The notes beneath the pieces are model-generated. The model worked only from the letters and a program-made list of their open reading frames with translations. It did no database searches and had not been told where the DNA came from. 64,000 nt of DNA, taken from Dyadobacter alkalitolerans DSM 23607 (GTDB lineage Bacteria > Bacteroidota > Bacteroidia > Cytophagales > Spirosomataceae). Made by a program: the position numbers and the translations under genes. The stretch is from assembly GCF_000428845.1 (NCBI RefSeq), contig NZ_AUAS01000001.1:372001-436000 (forward strand), written 5' to 3'. Each line of letters starts with the position of its first letter. Within the stretch, counting starts at the first letter, position 1. Below are positions 33,708 through 43,543 of this stretch, one piece after another.

Positions 33708-34535
33708 ATGACCTACGAAGCGCTGTTTGAACAAATTTCCCAGAAAAAATCCTATCTATGCATAGGGCTCGACACGGATATCAGGAAAATCCCTGCCCAT
33801 CTGCGTCAAGCGGCTGACCCTGTTTTTGAGTTTAACAAACAGATCATCGACGCCACCGCGGATTTTTGTGTATCCTATAAGCCGAACATTGCCTTCTACG
33901 AAGCATCCGGCTCAAAAGGTTGGGAAAGTTTGCAGAAAACAATCGAATACATTCCAAAAAGCCACTTTACCATCGCGGATGCCAAACGTGGGGACATTGG
34001 AAACACATCCGGACTTTACGCCAGAACGTTTTTCGATCCCTCTGCTTCGGGCCTTGAATTTGACGCAGTAACGGTCGCGCCTTACATGGGAAGTGACTCG
34101 GTGATCCCGTTTCTGGAATTTGAAAACAAATGGGTGATCCTGCTCGCATTGACGTCCAATCCGGGTAGCGGGGACTTTCAGCGTTTGGAGGCCAACGGCG
34201 CGCCTTTATACGAACAAGTCCTCAAAACTTCGCAAACCTGGGCCGGCGCAGATCGCATAATGTATGTCGTTGGCGCCACGCAAGCTGCTGAATTTGAGAA
34301 AATCAGAACGATCATTCCAGATCATTTTCTGCTTGTCCCGGGTGTGGGCGCGCAGGGAGGAAATCTTGAAGAACTATCCAGATTTGGCATGAACGCACAT
34401 TGCGGCTTGCTGGTGAACGCTTCCCGCAGCATTATTTACGCTGGTAATGATGTCGATTTTGCTCAAAAAGCAAAACAGGAAGCGCAGCTTTTACAGCAGG
34501 AAATGGCCATTTATCTTGACAAATACTGCAAATAA
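33708..34535 (+). CDS. pyrF: Orotidine-5'-phosphate decarboxylase (type 2)
   Basis: A 275-residue enzyme that makes UMP in pyrimidine synthesis. The catalytic Asp-Lys-Asp site is in [20 protein letters not shown], and [12 protein letters not shown] and [14 protein letters not shown] (phosphate site) are also seen. The length of about 275 and the AxYxxxFFDP stretch place it in the larger 'type 2' group. Lysine-pathway lysA lies 51 bases downstream on the same strand. Confidence 0.96.
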   Translation: MTYEALFEQISQKKSYLCIGLDTDIRKIPAHLRQAADPVFEFNKQIIDATADFCVSYKPNIAFYEASGSKGWESLQKTIEYIPKSHFTIADAKRGDIGNTSGLYARTFFDPSASGLEFDAVTVAPYMGSDSVIPFLEFENKWVILLALTSNPGSGDFQRLEANGAPLYEQVLKTSQTWAGADRIMYVVGATQAAEFEKIRTIIPDHFLLVPGVGAQGGNLEELSRFGMNAHCGLLVNASRSIIYAGNDVDFAQKAKQEAQLLQQEMAIYLDKYCK

Positions 34536-34586
34536 ACCACCCAAATTTTACCCTTAATCTCTCCAAACAATCCACCGCAACTGCTG

Positions 34587-35816
34587 ATGCAACTTTCCGA
34601 TTCCAACGCATATACCATACAAGGCATTGATCCTGAACATTTAATTGAAAAATTCGGCAGTCCGCTTTACGTGTACGACGGCGCAACGATCCGCCGCAAA
34701 ACACAGGAGCTACAAAACGCATTTGCAGGCATTAATATGAAAATTAAATATGCCTGTAAAGCGAACACGAATTTATCGATCCTGCGACTGATGCGCGAAA
34801 TCGGCGTGGAATTGGATGTGGTGTCTCCGGGAGAGCTGGAAATGGGCGTTATGGCGGGTTATACTGCGAATCAGATCACGTTTACACCCAGCGGCGTTTC
34901 TTTTGAAGAAGTGCGTGCGGCTGTTGATGCGGGTGCGATCGTGAATGTGGACAGCATTCCGTTGCTGGAATGGTTTGGACAAACTTATGGAAACACCAGG
35001 CCGTGCCTGATCCGGATTAAACCCAATGTTGCCGCTGGCGGGAATATCAAGATCATGACCGCACACGCCGATTCTAAATTCGGGATCTCCGTTTTGCTTC
35101 TGGATCAAATTCTTGAAGTTGTAAAGAAATACGACATTAAAATCATTGGCCTGCACCAGCATACCGGCTCAGACATTAAGGATGCAGAACCGTTCCTGAA
35201 AGTGGCGGATATACTTTTTGAAACAGCCAAACATTTCCCTGACCTTGAAATCATAGACTTGGGCGGTGGCTTTAAGGTTTCCTACTTACCAGGTGACGAG
35301 ATTACCGATATGGATCTGCTGGGAAGAAAAATTTCCGAGCGGTTTAAAAAGTTCTGCAGTGAATACGGACGAGAATTGCAGCTTTGGTTTGAACCAGGCA
35401 AATTTCTGGTGAGTGAATCCGGCTATTTGCTGGTGAATGCGACGGTTGTGAAAGAGGATCCGGCAAGAAACTTCGTCCATGTAAATTCAGGATTAAATCA
35501 TCTGATCCGCCCAATGATGTATGGCTCTTACCATCACATTTTGAATGTTTCCAACCCTTCCGGCGAGCCTAAAACCTATAATGTGGTAGGTTACATTTGC
35601 GAAACAGATACATTCGCCACCGATCGAACATTGCCGGAAGTGAAAGCCGGAGATCTTCTAGCGTTCCTCAATGCAGGCGCTTACGGGTTAACAATGAGCT
35701 CGAATTATAATGCACGTGTCCGCCCCGCAGAAGTGCTGATTGATCAGGCCGAAGCGCGCTTGGTGAGAAGGCGTGAGACGATGGAAGACCTGCTAAAAAC
35801 GCAGATGGATTTGTAA
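34587..35816 (+). CDS. lysA: Diaminopimelate decarboxylase
   Basis: A 409-residue PLP-dependent fold-III enzyme that makes lysine from meso-diaminopimelate. PLP-binding Lys is in MKIKYACKANTN; HQHTGSDI and DLGGGFKVSY hold the phosphate region; the dimer partner supplies CETDTFATDR with the catalytic cysteine, and NAGAYGLTMSSNYNARVRP closes the site. Length is normal. ATG 34587 follows the pyrF stop by 51 bases, so the two are probably one transcript. No regulatory leader is seen. Confidence 0.95.
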   Translation: MQLSDSNAYTIQGIDPEHLIEKFGSPLYVYDGATIRRKTQELQNAFAGINMKIKYACKANTNLSILRLMREIGVELDVVSPGELEMGVMAGYTANQITFTPSGVSFEEVRAAVDAGAIVNVDSIPLLEWFGQTYGNTRPCLIRIKPNVAAGGNIKIMTAHADSKFGISVLLLDQILEVVKKYDIKIIGLHQHTGSDIKDAEPFLKVADILFETAKHFPDLEIIDLGGGFKVSYLPGDEITDMDLLGRKISERFKKFCSEYGRELQLWFEPGKFLVSESGYLLVNATVVKEDPARNFVHVNSGLNHLIRPMMYGSYHHILNVSNPSGEPKTYNVVGYICETDTFATDRTLPEVKAGDLLAFLNAGAYGLTMSSNYNARVRPAEVLIDQAEARLVRRRETMEDLLKTQMDL

Positions 35817-35933
35817 TTCAGTAGACATTTTGTCCTGATATCCCCTATTTTCATTTTTTTAATGCCAAAATTTCAGGCTTTCTGATCGGGCATATGATTT
35901 TTCATGGAGAATTGTAAACAAAGCAATATCTCC

Positions 35934-38537
35934 ATGAACTTCAACCAATATACCATAAAGGCGCAGGAGATTATACAACACGCTGCGCAGATGGCCCAGG
36001 GCAACCAGCAACAGGCCATCGAAACGGGTCACGTCCTGAAATCCATTCTGGAAGAAGACCCCAACACTTCGCTATTCTTACTTAATAAGCTCAATATCAG
36101 CCCGGATATCTTGAATAATCGGCTGGAAAAGATTTTGGAAGGTTACCCGCGCGTAAGCGGCGGCCAGCCTTATCTGGGCAATGATATGGCGGCTGCAAGT
36201 GGCAAAGCGCAAAATTATCTAAAAGAATTTAACGACGAATTTATAAGCATTGAACTGCTCATTCTCGGCATCCTGGCTGGAAAAGATTCCACAGCGACGC
36301 TCATGAAGGAAGTCGGTTTTAAGGAAAAAGAACTTATTGACGCAATCAAAGAACTTAGAGGTAAAAATAATCCTGTGAAAGATCAAAATGCAGAAGCTAA
36401 ATATCGCTCACTGGAACGATACAGCAAAAATTTAAATGAATTGGCCAAAGCCGGTAAAATTGACCCGGTAATAGGCAGGGACGAGGAAATTCGGCGGGTT
36501 TTGCAGATTTTAAGTCGGAGAACAAAAAACAATCCGATTTTATTAGGTGAACCTGGGGTTGGTAAAACGGCAATCGTCGAAGGACTTGCGCAAAGGATCG
36601 TGCAGGGCGACGTGCCCGAAAACCTGAAATCGAAGATCATTGTATCCCTCGATATGGGACTTTTGATCGCAGGGGCAAAATACAAAGGTGAATTTGAAGA
36701 AAGGCTGAAAGCGGTTATCAAGGAAGTGACCGACTCGGAAGGCGAGATCGTTCTTTTCATTGACGAGATCCACACATTGATCGGAGCTGGCGGCGGCGGA
36801 GAAAGCGCTATGGATGCGGCGAACCTGCTGAAACCAGCCCTGGCCCGTGGTGAATTGCATGCAATCGGTGCAACCACATTGAAAGAATATCAAAAATACA
36901 TGGAGAAAGACAAGGCGCTGGAACGTCGTTTCCAGGCTGTAATGGTCGATGAACCCAATATTCCTGATGCGATCAGCATTTTGCGTGGTATCAAAGAAAA
37001 GTATGAGCTGCACCACGGGGTAAGGATCCAGGATGACGCGGTGATTGCAGCCGTCGAGCTTTCCAATCGCTATATCAGCGATCGTTTCCTGCCCGACAAG
37101 GCCATTGACTTAATGGACGAAGCAGCTTCCAAACTACGCCTCGAAATGGACAGTGTTCCCGAGGAGCTCGACGAACTGAACCGCCGCATTATGCAGCTTG
37201 AAATCGAGCGCGAAGCAATTCGTCGTGAACATAATAAGGACAAAGAAACAGTGCTCAACAAAGAGATTGCGGACCTGAGTGAGGAACGCAATACATTGAA
37301 AGCACAATGGGAGAATGAAAAAGGCAAGGTTAATGAAGTCCGTACATTAAAAGAACAAAGTGAGCAGCTGCGCCTCGAAGCCGAACAAGCCGAACGCGCG
37401 GGTGATTTTGGAAAAGTTGCGGAGATCCGTTACGGCCGGATTCCGGAAGTGCAAAGCAAACTGACCGAATTACAGCAATCCGAGCATGCTGAAAGCTTAA
37501 TGCAGGAAGAAATTACGCCGGAGGACATTGCGGAAGTAGTTGCAAAATGGACGGGCATTCCAGTGAGCAAAATGCTCCAAAGCGACCGCGAAAAATTATT
37601 GCAACTGGAAAGTCATCTGCATAACCGCGTTGCGGGGCAGGAAGAAGCGATTGAAGTGGTTGCGGATGCAGTAAGACGGAGCCGGGCCGGTTTGCAGGAT
37701 GCAAAACGCCCGATCGGAAGCTTCCTCTTCCTGGGTCCGACTGGTGTGGGTAAAACTGAATTGGCTAAAACACTCGCAGAATATCTGTTCAATGACGAAA
37801 ATGCCGTGGTCCGGATCGATATGAGTGAATATCAGGAACGTCATTCGGTAAGCAGACTGGTGGGTGCGCCTCCGGGATATGTGGGTTATGACGAAGGCGG
37901 ACAATTGACCGAAGCTGTTCGTCGCAAACCTTACAGTGTGATCCTGCTGGATGAAATTGAAAAAGGTCATCCGGATGTCTGGAACATTCTTTTGCAGGTT
38001 TTGGATGAAGGCCGCTTAACAGATAACAAAGGCCGTGTTGCCAATTTCAAGAACACGATCATTATCATGACTTCGAACATAGGCAGCCACATTATCCAGG
38101 AAAAATTTGCCGAAGACGAAGGCTGGAACCATACATTGGTTGTGGAAGAAGCGAAACAAGCCGTTTTGGACTTATTGAAAGCTTCGGTAAGACCTGAGTT
38201 CCTGAACCGGATCGATGAGATCGTTCTTTTTGAACCGCTTACTTTGAAAAACATTCGTAAGATCGTTGATATCCAGTTCAAAGGCATTCAAAAGATGCTG
38301 CAAGACCAGGGAATTACGCTGGATGCGACAGACGAAGCGCTTTCAAAACTGGGCGAGGATGGATTTGATCCGGCATTTGGCGCACGTCCGTTGAAACGGG
38401 TGATGCAGCGCCGCATCCTGAATGAGCTGTCCAAAGGAATATTGAGCGGACAGGTTGCTAAGGATTCTGTGATCATGATGGAGCTTAATTCCAAAGGCGA
38501 TCTGATCTTTGAAAATGTCGGCAATGTAGAGATCTAA
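35934..38537 (+). CDS. clpB: ATP-dependent disaggregase ClpB
   Basis: An 867-residue hexameric AAA+ chaperone that, with DnaK, frees proteins from aggregates. The N-terminal Clp_N repeats cover about 1-150. The first ATPase has Walker [11 protein letters not shown] and Walker [12 protein letters not shown] coiled-coil middle domain (about 410-530) marks ClpB over ClpA/ClpC. The second ATPase has [12 protein letters not shown] and [13 protein letters not shown] 35934 ([14 protein letters not shown]) is the family start; the ATG at 35904 adds ten unlikely residues. A strong terminator follows. I see no CIRCE-like operator upstream. Confidence 0.97.
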   Translation: MNFNQYTIKAQEIIQHAAQMAQGNQQQAIETGHVLKSILEEDPNTSLFLLNKLNISPDILNNRLEKILEGYPRVSGGQPYLGNDMAAASGKAQNYLKEFNDEFISIELLILGILAGKDSTATLMKEVGFKEKELIDAIKELRGKNNPVKDQNAEAKYRSLERYSKNLNELAKAGKIDPVIGRDEEIRRVLQILSRRTKNNPILLGEPGVGKTAIVEGLAQRIVQGDVPENLKSKIIVSLDMGLLIAGAKYKGEFEERLKAVIKEVTDSEGEIVLFIDEIHTLIGAGGGGESAMDAANLLKPALARGELHAIGATTLKEYQKYMEKDKALERRFQAVMVDEPNIPDAISILRGIKEKYELHHGVRIQDDAVIAAVELSNRYISDRFLPDKAIDLMDEAASKLRLEMDSVPEELDELNRRIMQLEIEREAIRREHNKDKETVLNKEIADLSEERNTLKAQWENEKGKVNEVRTLKEQSEQLRLEAEQAERAGDFGKVAEIRYGRIPEVQSKLTELQQSEHAESLMQEEITPEDIAEVVAKWTGIPVSKMLQSDREKLLQLESHLHNRVAGQEEAIEVVADAVRRSRAGLQDAKRPIGSFLFLGPTGVGKTELAKTLAEYLFNDENAVVRIDMSEYQERHSVSRLVGAPPGYVGYDEGGQLTEAVRRKPYSVILLDEIEKGHPDVWNILLQVLDEGRLTDNKGRVANFKNTIIIMTSNIGSHIIQEKFAEDEGWNHTLVVEEAKQAVLDLLKASVRPEFLNRIDEIVLFEPLTLKNIRKIVDIQFKGIQKMLQDQGITLDATDEALSKLGEDGFDPAFGARPLKRVMQRRILNELSKGILSGQVAKDSVIMMELNSKGDLIFENVGNVEI

Positions 38538-38559
38538 AATCTTGGAAAATTGATATTTA

Positions 38560-38595
38560 AACGAGCGGCATGACTGCCGCTCGTTTTGTTTTTGT
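38560..38595 (+). terminator. Intrinsic terminator after clpB
   Basis: An 11-bp perfect stem AACGAGCGGCA at 38560-38570 with its complement at 38575-38585, loop TGAC, then TTTGTTTTTG. Confidence 0.92.
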
Positions 38596-38751
38596 ACTGG
38601 GATCACACTTTTCGCGCTTTGCACCACACCTGTTGAACGGGAACAACATTTCCCTGTGCAATTTGAAAAGCAAGCGGAATTTCAATTATGGCATAATTTT
38701 TGTACAATTTAATAATCAAATAATCTAACCCTTTAATTCCTCATAAATCCC

Positions 38752-39303
38752 GTGGAACAGTCATTAAATTCTATCAAAGTTGCCATTCTGGTGGCGGATG
38801 GATTTGAGCAGGTAGAAATGACCTGCCCCAGAAAAGTCCTAAATCAAAAAGGAGCAACCACTCATCTTATTTCCCCTAATAAAAACAATGTCAGGGGATG
38901 GAGTCATCTTGACTGGGGTGAAAAACACGATGTGAATGTGCCGCTTACGCTGGCGCGTGCCGATTACTATGACGCATTGTTATTGCCAGGCGGTGTCTTG
39001 GGAATGAATGCGCTCCGAATGAACAGCCGGGCTGTTGAATTTGTGAAGTCTTTCTTTGCATTGGGCAAGCCAGTTGCTGCCATTGGTCATGGGCCGCAGA
39101 TCCTGATCGATGCCGATGTAATTTTAGGACGCATTATTACTTCCTACGGGTCCATCCGGCAAGACCTGGAAAATGCAGGCGCAAGATGGGTAGATCAAGA
39201 AGTCGTAACCGATAACGGACTGATCACCAGCCGTACATCAGACGACATGTCCGCTTTTGTAAGTGCGTTAACTAAACAACTTAATCTCGAAGTTTATCAA
39301 TAA
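38752..39303 (+). CDS. PfpI/YhbO-family protein lacking the catalytic cysteine
   Basis: A 183-residue protein read from GTG 38752. It follows the PfpI/YhbO pattern closely: VADGFEQVEMTCPRKVL with Glu19, VRGWSHLDWG, YYDALLLPGGVLGMNALR, and the ends DLENAGARWVDQEVVTDNG and LITSRTSDDMSAF. The nucleophile elbow, normally AAICHGPQ, reads AAIGHGPQ: Gly112 (GGT) replaces Cys while His113 stays. It is thus likely inactive as peptidase or deglycase, or has another role. A single T-to-G change from TGT would explain it, so a sequencing slip should be excluded. A terminator follows. Confidence 0.88.
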   Translation: MEQSLNSIKVAILVADGFEQVEMTCPRKVLNQKGATTHLISPNKNNVRGWSHLDWGEKHDVNVPLTLARADYYDALLLPGGVLGMNALRMNSRAVEFVKSFFALGKPVAAIGHGPQILIDADVILGRIITSYGSIRQDLENAGARWVDQEVVTDNGLITSRTSDDMSAFVSALTKQLNLEVYQ

Positions 39304-39328
39304 GAAGTTTAAGATCGACTTACTGCAC

Positions 39329-39371
39329 TCCGGATTGGCCTAAATAAAGCGAATCCGGATTTTTATTTTTC
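39329..39371 (+). terminator. Terminator after the PfpI-family gene
   Basis: TCCGGATT at 39329-39336 pairs with AATCCGGA at 39352-39359, followed by TTTTTATTTTT. The T-run overlaps the stop of the convergent membrane-protein gene. Confidence 0.85.
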
Positions 39372-40004
39372 GCGAAGCAAGCCAAGCCTGAATGTTTGCC
39401 CGGCCAATGCAAACAACCCTACGGCGATAAATGGCCCCAAATCAAACAAACCGCTATCAGCGGGCGGATTTGGAAAAGTGATCGTGTTCAGGATCATAAG
39501 TGCGATTCCCAACATCCCGAGTGCACACCCCCAAAACCGCAGCTCTTTCAGCCTGCGCGATGAGATCAGTAATAAGACAAGATAAGTGCCGATGAACATA
39601 TCCCAGGCAACATCCATCCCCATGTCAATCAGCCGAATGGATTCTTTCACAAATCTGGCTTCCTGGGTGGCTACCTGAGTATTTTCAATGTGAACCCCGA
39701 CTTGCACTGCGAGCTGAGCCGAGAGGAAAGCAGCACAGATTGTAAACGCCAGGCTGCCAAACACAAATCCAAGTCTATTCGCATAAGAAGGATTGTAAAA
39801 GTGGATATATTCCATCAGCGCAAACAGAAAAACGATCCCTAAGATGGGAAAGGCCATAGCCAGGAAAAACACGATGGGATCCGGCAAAGAGGTGAATGCG
39901 ATCGTCAGATAGGAGGTGATCGACAACATGCCTGCGAGGCCGCCCAATTTTGCCAATGCTTTTAGACTTTGTAAGCCAGGCTTAGATGTAAATTGTTCCT
40001 GCAT
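39363..40004 (-). CDS. Polytopic membrane protein, DUF4386-like
   Basis: A 213-residue protein with six hydrophobic segments, for example MLSITSYLTIAFTS, IVFFLAMAFPILGIVFLFAL and a final FIAVGLFALAGQTFRLGLL. A motif-free loop between segments (NTQVATQEARFVKESIRLID) resembles DUF4386-type proteins. ATG 40004 (MQEQFTSKPGLQSLKALAKL) is chosen over the open frame from 40151, which lacks membrane character. Function unknown. It is divergent from the ModF-like gene. Confidence 0.7.
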   Translation of the reverse strand: MQEQFTSKPGLQSLKALAKLGGLAGMLSITSYLTIAFTSLPDPIVFFLAMAFPILGIVFLFALMEYIHFYNPSYANRLGFVFGSLAFTICAAFLSAQLAVQVGVHIENTQVATQEARFVKESIRLIDMGMDVAWDMFIGTYLVLLLISSRRLKELRFWGCALGMLGIALMILNTITFPNPPADSGLFDLGPFIAVGLFALAGQTFRLGLLREK

Positions 40005-40161
40005 TTGATTGATAATAGGATTTAAGCGATAGCCAATAGTATAGCTTTCCCATTTATTGCTACGTATACAGTTAGCCTTCGGCAGGCAAGAACCAGCAAA
40101 CGGTTTATAGGTTACCTGCGTGATCTTACGATTGTATCTTTTTCTAAACAATCATTGCCCC

Positions 40162-40169
40162 TATCTTTG
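40162..40169 (+). promoter_or_regulatory. -7 element for the ModF-like gene
   Basis: TATCTTTG matches TAnnTTTG exactly, 26 bases ahead of ATG 40195; only a weak TTTC lies 19 bases upstream. It supports the short start of the gene. Confidence 0.45.
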
Positions 40170-40194
40170 CCCGCTCATTGATTTTGGCGTTTAC

Positions 40195-41691
40195 ATGGCA
40201 CTTGTTTCTCTTTTGGGCGTTTCTGCCCGCAAATACAATACCACTGTTTTATCTGATATTGCCTGGAACGTAGAACCGGGAACGCATTGGGCGGTTATCG
40301 GGCCTAATGGTTCGGGGAAGACGATTCTGCTGGATGTTATTGCGGGTAAGTGGCCTGTTTCTAAGGGAAAAATCAGTTATGAGTTGAAAGCGCCATTGCG
40401 GCAGGCGATTGAGCTTATTTCCAATGATTACTCGTTCAACCGCATTGTAAGTGCCGGGGCGGAATATTATCAGCAGCGCTTTCATGCCTACGAAAGCGAG
40501 CGCGCGCCTTCGGTGCGGGCGATCCTGACAGACCAGTTGAAACCCGTTGGAACTGTGAATGAAAGCTCGGTGCAGCTGGCGCCAGCCACGGTCAGTGATG
40601 AGGAACTCAACAATGTTGCGTCGCTCCTATCTATAACGCATTTGCTTGATCACCCGTTTGTTACATTGTCAAATGGAGAAACAAGAAGAATGCTTTTGGC
40701 CAAATCATTATTAAAAAGACCTGAAATTCTGATCCTCGACAATGCATTCAGCGGCCTCGATGTGCATTCGAGGGAAGTGCTGCGCAATGCGCTGACGGAA
40801 CTGGCGCAATCCGGCGTGACGATCATTATGGCAACCACAGCCACAGAGATTCCGCCTTGCATTACGCACGTGCTGGAACTAAACGAAGGCCAAATTACAG
40901 CCCAACGCGAGATAAGAGATTACCAAACAGCTTCCGCAACGCACATTCACAACCCAAAGCCGGACCCTGAAAAGCTGGCTCATTTCGGTCTGCCACAGCA
41001 CATTAACTTCAACTACGCAATTGATATGCGAAACATTCACGTTCGCTATCACGATCAGCTTATCCTGGATCAGGTAAATTGGAAAATCGCAAAAGGTGAA
41101 AAATGGGCGCTTTCCGGTCCTAATGGCTCGGGAAAATCAACATTGCTCAGCATTATCACCGCCGATAACCCTCAGCGTTTTGCCAATGATTATGATTTGT
41201 TTGATCAAAAAAGAGGAGGCGTTGGCGCTTCGATCTGGGACATTAAGCAGAAGATCGGGCACGTTTCCCCAGAATTGCACCTTTATTTTCCGAGAGAAAC
41301 AAGCGTTTTCAAAACCATAGCTTCCGGTTTTTTCGATGCGACAGGCGTATTTTTCAAAAAATTAACCGAACAGCAAATCGAACGTGTGCATGAAGTGGCG
41401 GCCCTTTTGCATGTGGATCATTTGATTGAGAAAAAGTTTTCAGAACTTTCCAAAGGACAGCAGCGTATGGTTCTGCTAGCGCGGGCTCTGGTCAAAAATC
41501 CGCCTTTACTGATCCTGGACGAGCCTTGCCAGGGTCTGGACGCGGATGCGATTGAGTATTTCAAAGCCGTTGTTGATGCGATTTGCGACACGCCGGAGCG
41601 GACATTGATTTACGTTTCACATTATCCCAACGAAATCCCGAGCTGCGTTACAAAAACATTGCGGCTCGAAAAAGGAAAAGTTATGGAATGA
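40195..41691 (+). CDS. Two-domain ABC ATPase, ModF-like
   Basis: A 498-residue protein of two fused ABC ATPase domains and no membrane part. Domain 1 has Walker A GPNGSGKT (36-43), signature LSNGETRR and Walker B ILILDNAFSGLD; the catalytic Glu after the Asp is replaced by Asn. Domain 2 has GPNGSGKST, LSKGQQR and an intact LLILDEPCQGLD. This is the ModF/PhrA architecture, linked to molybdate genes in E. coli but without known transport role. No permease is nearby. ATG 40195 is chosen using the -7 element. Its stop is adjacent to that of the convergent peroxidase. Confidence 0.88.
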   Translation: MALVSLLGVSARKYNTTVLSDIAWNVEPGTHWAVIGPNGSGKTILLDVIAGKWPVSKGKISYELKAPLRQAIELISNDYSFNRIVSAGAEYYQQRFHAYESERAPSVRAILTDQLKPVGTVNESSVQLAPATVSDEELNNVASLLSITHLLDHPFVTLSNGETRRMLLAKSLLKRPEILILDNAFSGLDVHSREVLRNALTELAQSGVTIIMATTATEIPPCITHVLELNEGQITAQREIRDYQTASATHIHNPKPDPEKLAHFGLPQHINFNYAIDMRNIHVRYHDQLILDQVNWKIAKGEKWALSGPNGSGKSTLLSIITADNPQRFANDYDLFDQKRGGVGASIWDIKQKIGHVSPELHLYFPRETSVFKTIASGFFDATGVFFKKLTEQQIERVHEVAALLHVDHLIEKKFSELSKGQQRMVLLARALVKNPPLLILDEPCQGLDADAIEYFKAVVDAICDTPERTLIYVSHYPNEIPSCVTKTLRLEKGKVME

Positions 41692-43479
41692 TCATTCCGC
41701 ATCGTCGGTAAGAGCTTCCATGAAGGAGATAACACTTGCAATTTCGGGCTGCGTCAGGTTCAATTTATCGGCCGCCAGTGTCTGGTTGGGAACATCGAGC
41801 CCCAATCCTGCCCCGCCGCCTTCGTTGTAAAACTCCATCACTTCCTGCAATGTTGTGAAAGCGCCGTTGTGCATATAGGGAGCCGTTTTGGCGATATTTC
41901 TCACGGTGCTGGTTTTAAATGCATTTTTCCACTGCGGAAACTGGTCATGCACACCCCTGCCCGGATCATTGTCCAGCTTCGCATTTTTCCATTTCGCATC
42001 CGTCGTCACGCCCAAAACCTCGGATTCTGTGCGCTGAAAATCGGGCGGAACGGTTCCATTGAATAGTGGCACAAAATGGCAAGTCCCGCATTTTGCTTTG
42101 CCCATAAAAACATTGAAACCCGCCACCTGATCATTCGTAAGCGCCTTTTTATCGCCCCGCATGTATTTATCAAAAGGCGAATTGAACGGATTTAATGAAC
42201 GCACAAAAGCCGCCATTGCATTCTGAATATGAACCGGTTTGACTACTTCCAGATCCGGATAAGCTTTCTTAAAATCGCGTTTATAATGTTCGTCAGTCGC
42301 CACCAATTTGGCTACATCTTCCATTGAACCGTGCATTTCAAGCTTATTATGGATCACATCCGCCGCCTGATCTTCCAGCGAAGGAGCGCGCAGATCGTAA
42401 AACAATGCCTGCTGCAATGATGCATACATAATGCTCGGCGCATTGCGGCTAACAAACTTATTATCAAAGCCTTTACTCGTTTTCAACCCATCGGCGTAAG
42501 CCTTTCCCGGCTGATGGCAGGAGCCGCAGTTTGTTTTGCCGTCGCCCGAAATCCGGCTGTCGTAAAACAATGTTTTTCCCAATGCAACCCGGTCCGACGT
42601 AGCGCTGAACCTGGTGTCCGACTGCAATGCCTCGGGGTTGAATGCATTCTTATCAAAAATTGTAGCCGCCTTACCGCTCAAAAGCTTGCGGTCGTTCATG
42701 AACGGAATGCCAGCCGATTCCTGATTCTGGTGCAAGGCGTTACAAAGCGGATTAATGTGGTCGGTAATGAATGCAGCGCGATCGAATGCATTGAAATTTT
42801 TACCCTTTTTCAAAAAAGCAATGGCCTCTTCAACATGCTTATCCAGTACCGAAAACTCGGGCAATTTGCTTTTGTAAGGTTGTGTATAATGTTGAAATGA
42901 TTTTAAAACAACTTCGCTCTCCGCCAGTGCATTGCCCGAAGCCGGCGTGTCGAATCCGGAAATCCCCAGACTGATCAGGCGGAACATTTCCAGCCTTAAT
43001 GCATCCAGAACATGCGAATCCGTGATCACAATGTCTTTCCAAAGCATTTTAATCCGTTTCACATTGACCTGCATCTTGCGCGAATGTCGCACCAGTTCTT
43101 CCTGATCCACAGGTTCATCCGTATAAATCAGCTCTTCAATCACCTGCAAGCCACCCGGCTCGAAAACTGCATTCTCCTCATCCTCAATCTCATCCAGCGG
43201 CGCACCATTGATCATTCTGACCGTGGTAGGAAAAAAATATTCGGCAAAAGCCTCTGTTTTTTTGTATTGAAGACGGATTTTGAGAAAGTCGTTTTGCAAT
43301 GCTTTTTGCCCCGGTTTTGCCTTCACTTTTTCCAGAAATGCATCATTCATTGAAATCAGCGAGTCCAGGTCAGTGACAAAATGTTGATATACAATTTCAT
43401 GCGGCTTCTGTTCCGGCTTGCATAACTGGAATGTGAAAACGGCGATGCCTGCACAAATGGCCAGGACAAATTTTTTCAT
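41692..43479 (-). CDS. Imelysin-like/di-haem cytochrome c peroxidase fusion
   Basis: A 595-residue exported protein. The first 20 residues are a signal peptide or lipoprotein signal (TFQLC). Residues about 25-230 are all helical with the GGLQVIEELIY and HSRKMQVNVKRI stretches of imelysin-like regions. Then comes a MauG/CcpA-type part with two haem sites, CGSCH in KTNCGSCHQPGKAYADG and CGTCH in KAKCGTCHFVPLFNG, and distal methionine region TAPYMHNGAFTTLQEV. Such enzymes reduce hydrogen peroxide or oxidise proteins in the periplasm. The fusion is typical of some Bacteroidota. It follows the PhoX-like gene by 64 bases. Confidence 0.88.
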   Translation of the reverse strand: MKKFVLAICAGIAVFTFQLCKPEQKPHEIVYQHFVTDLDSLISMNDAFLEKVKAKPGQKALQNDFLKIRLQYKKTEAFAEYFFPTTVRMINGAPLDEIEDEENAVFEPGGLQVIEELIYTDEPVDQEELVRHSRKMQVNVKRIKMLWKDIVITDSHVLDALRLEMFRLISLGISGFDTPASGNALAESEVVLKSFQHYTQPYKSKLPEFSVLDKHVEEAIAFLKKGKNFNAFDRAAFITDHINPLCNALHQNQESAGIPFMNDRKLLSGKAATIFDKNAFNPEALQSDTRFSATSDRVALGKTLFYDSRISGDGKTNCGSCHQPGKAYADGLKTSKGFDNKFVSRNAPSIMYASLQQALFYDLRAPSLEDQAADVIHNKLEMHGSMEDVAKLVATDEHYKRDFKKAYPDLEVVKPVHIQNAMAAFVRSLNPFNSPFDKYMRGDKKALTNDQVAGFNVFMGKAKCGTCHFVPLFNGTVPPDFQRTESEVLGVTTDAKWKNAKLDNDPGRGVHDQFPQWKNAFKTSTVRNIAKTAPYMHNGAFTTLQEVMEFYNEGGGAGLGLDVPNQTLAADKLNLTQPEIASVISFMEALTDDAE

Positions 43480-43496
43480 GGTGAATGTAAAATAAG

Positions 43497-43526
43497 ATAG
43501 AAGGCCCTCCGAAAAAGGCCTTCTAT
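43497..43526 (-). terminator. Hairpin between PhoX-like and peroxidase genes
   Basis: A 10-bp perfect stem, ATAGAAGGCC at 43497-43506 with GGCCTTCTAT at 43517-43526. On the minus strand it lies past the PhoX-like stop and is followed by a weak TTATTTT. It could be a weak terminator or a processing site. Confidence 0.6.
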
Positions 43527-43543
43527 ATGCTTGTTGAGAAGTG

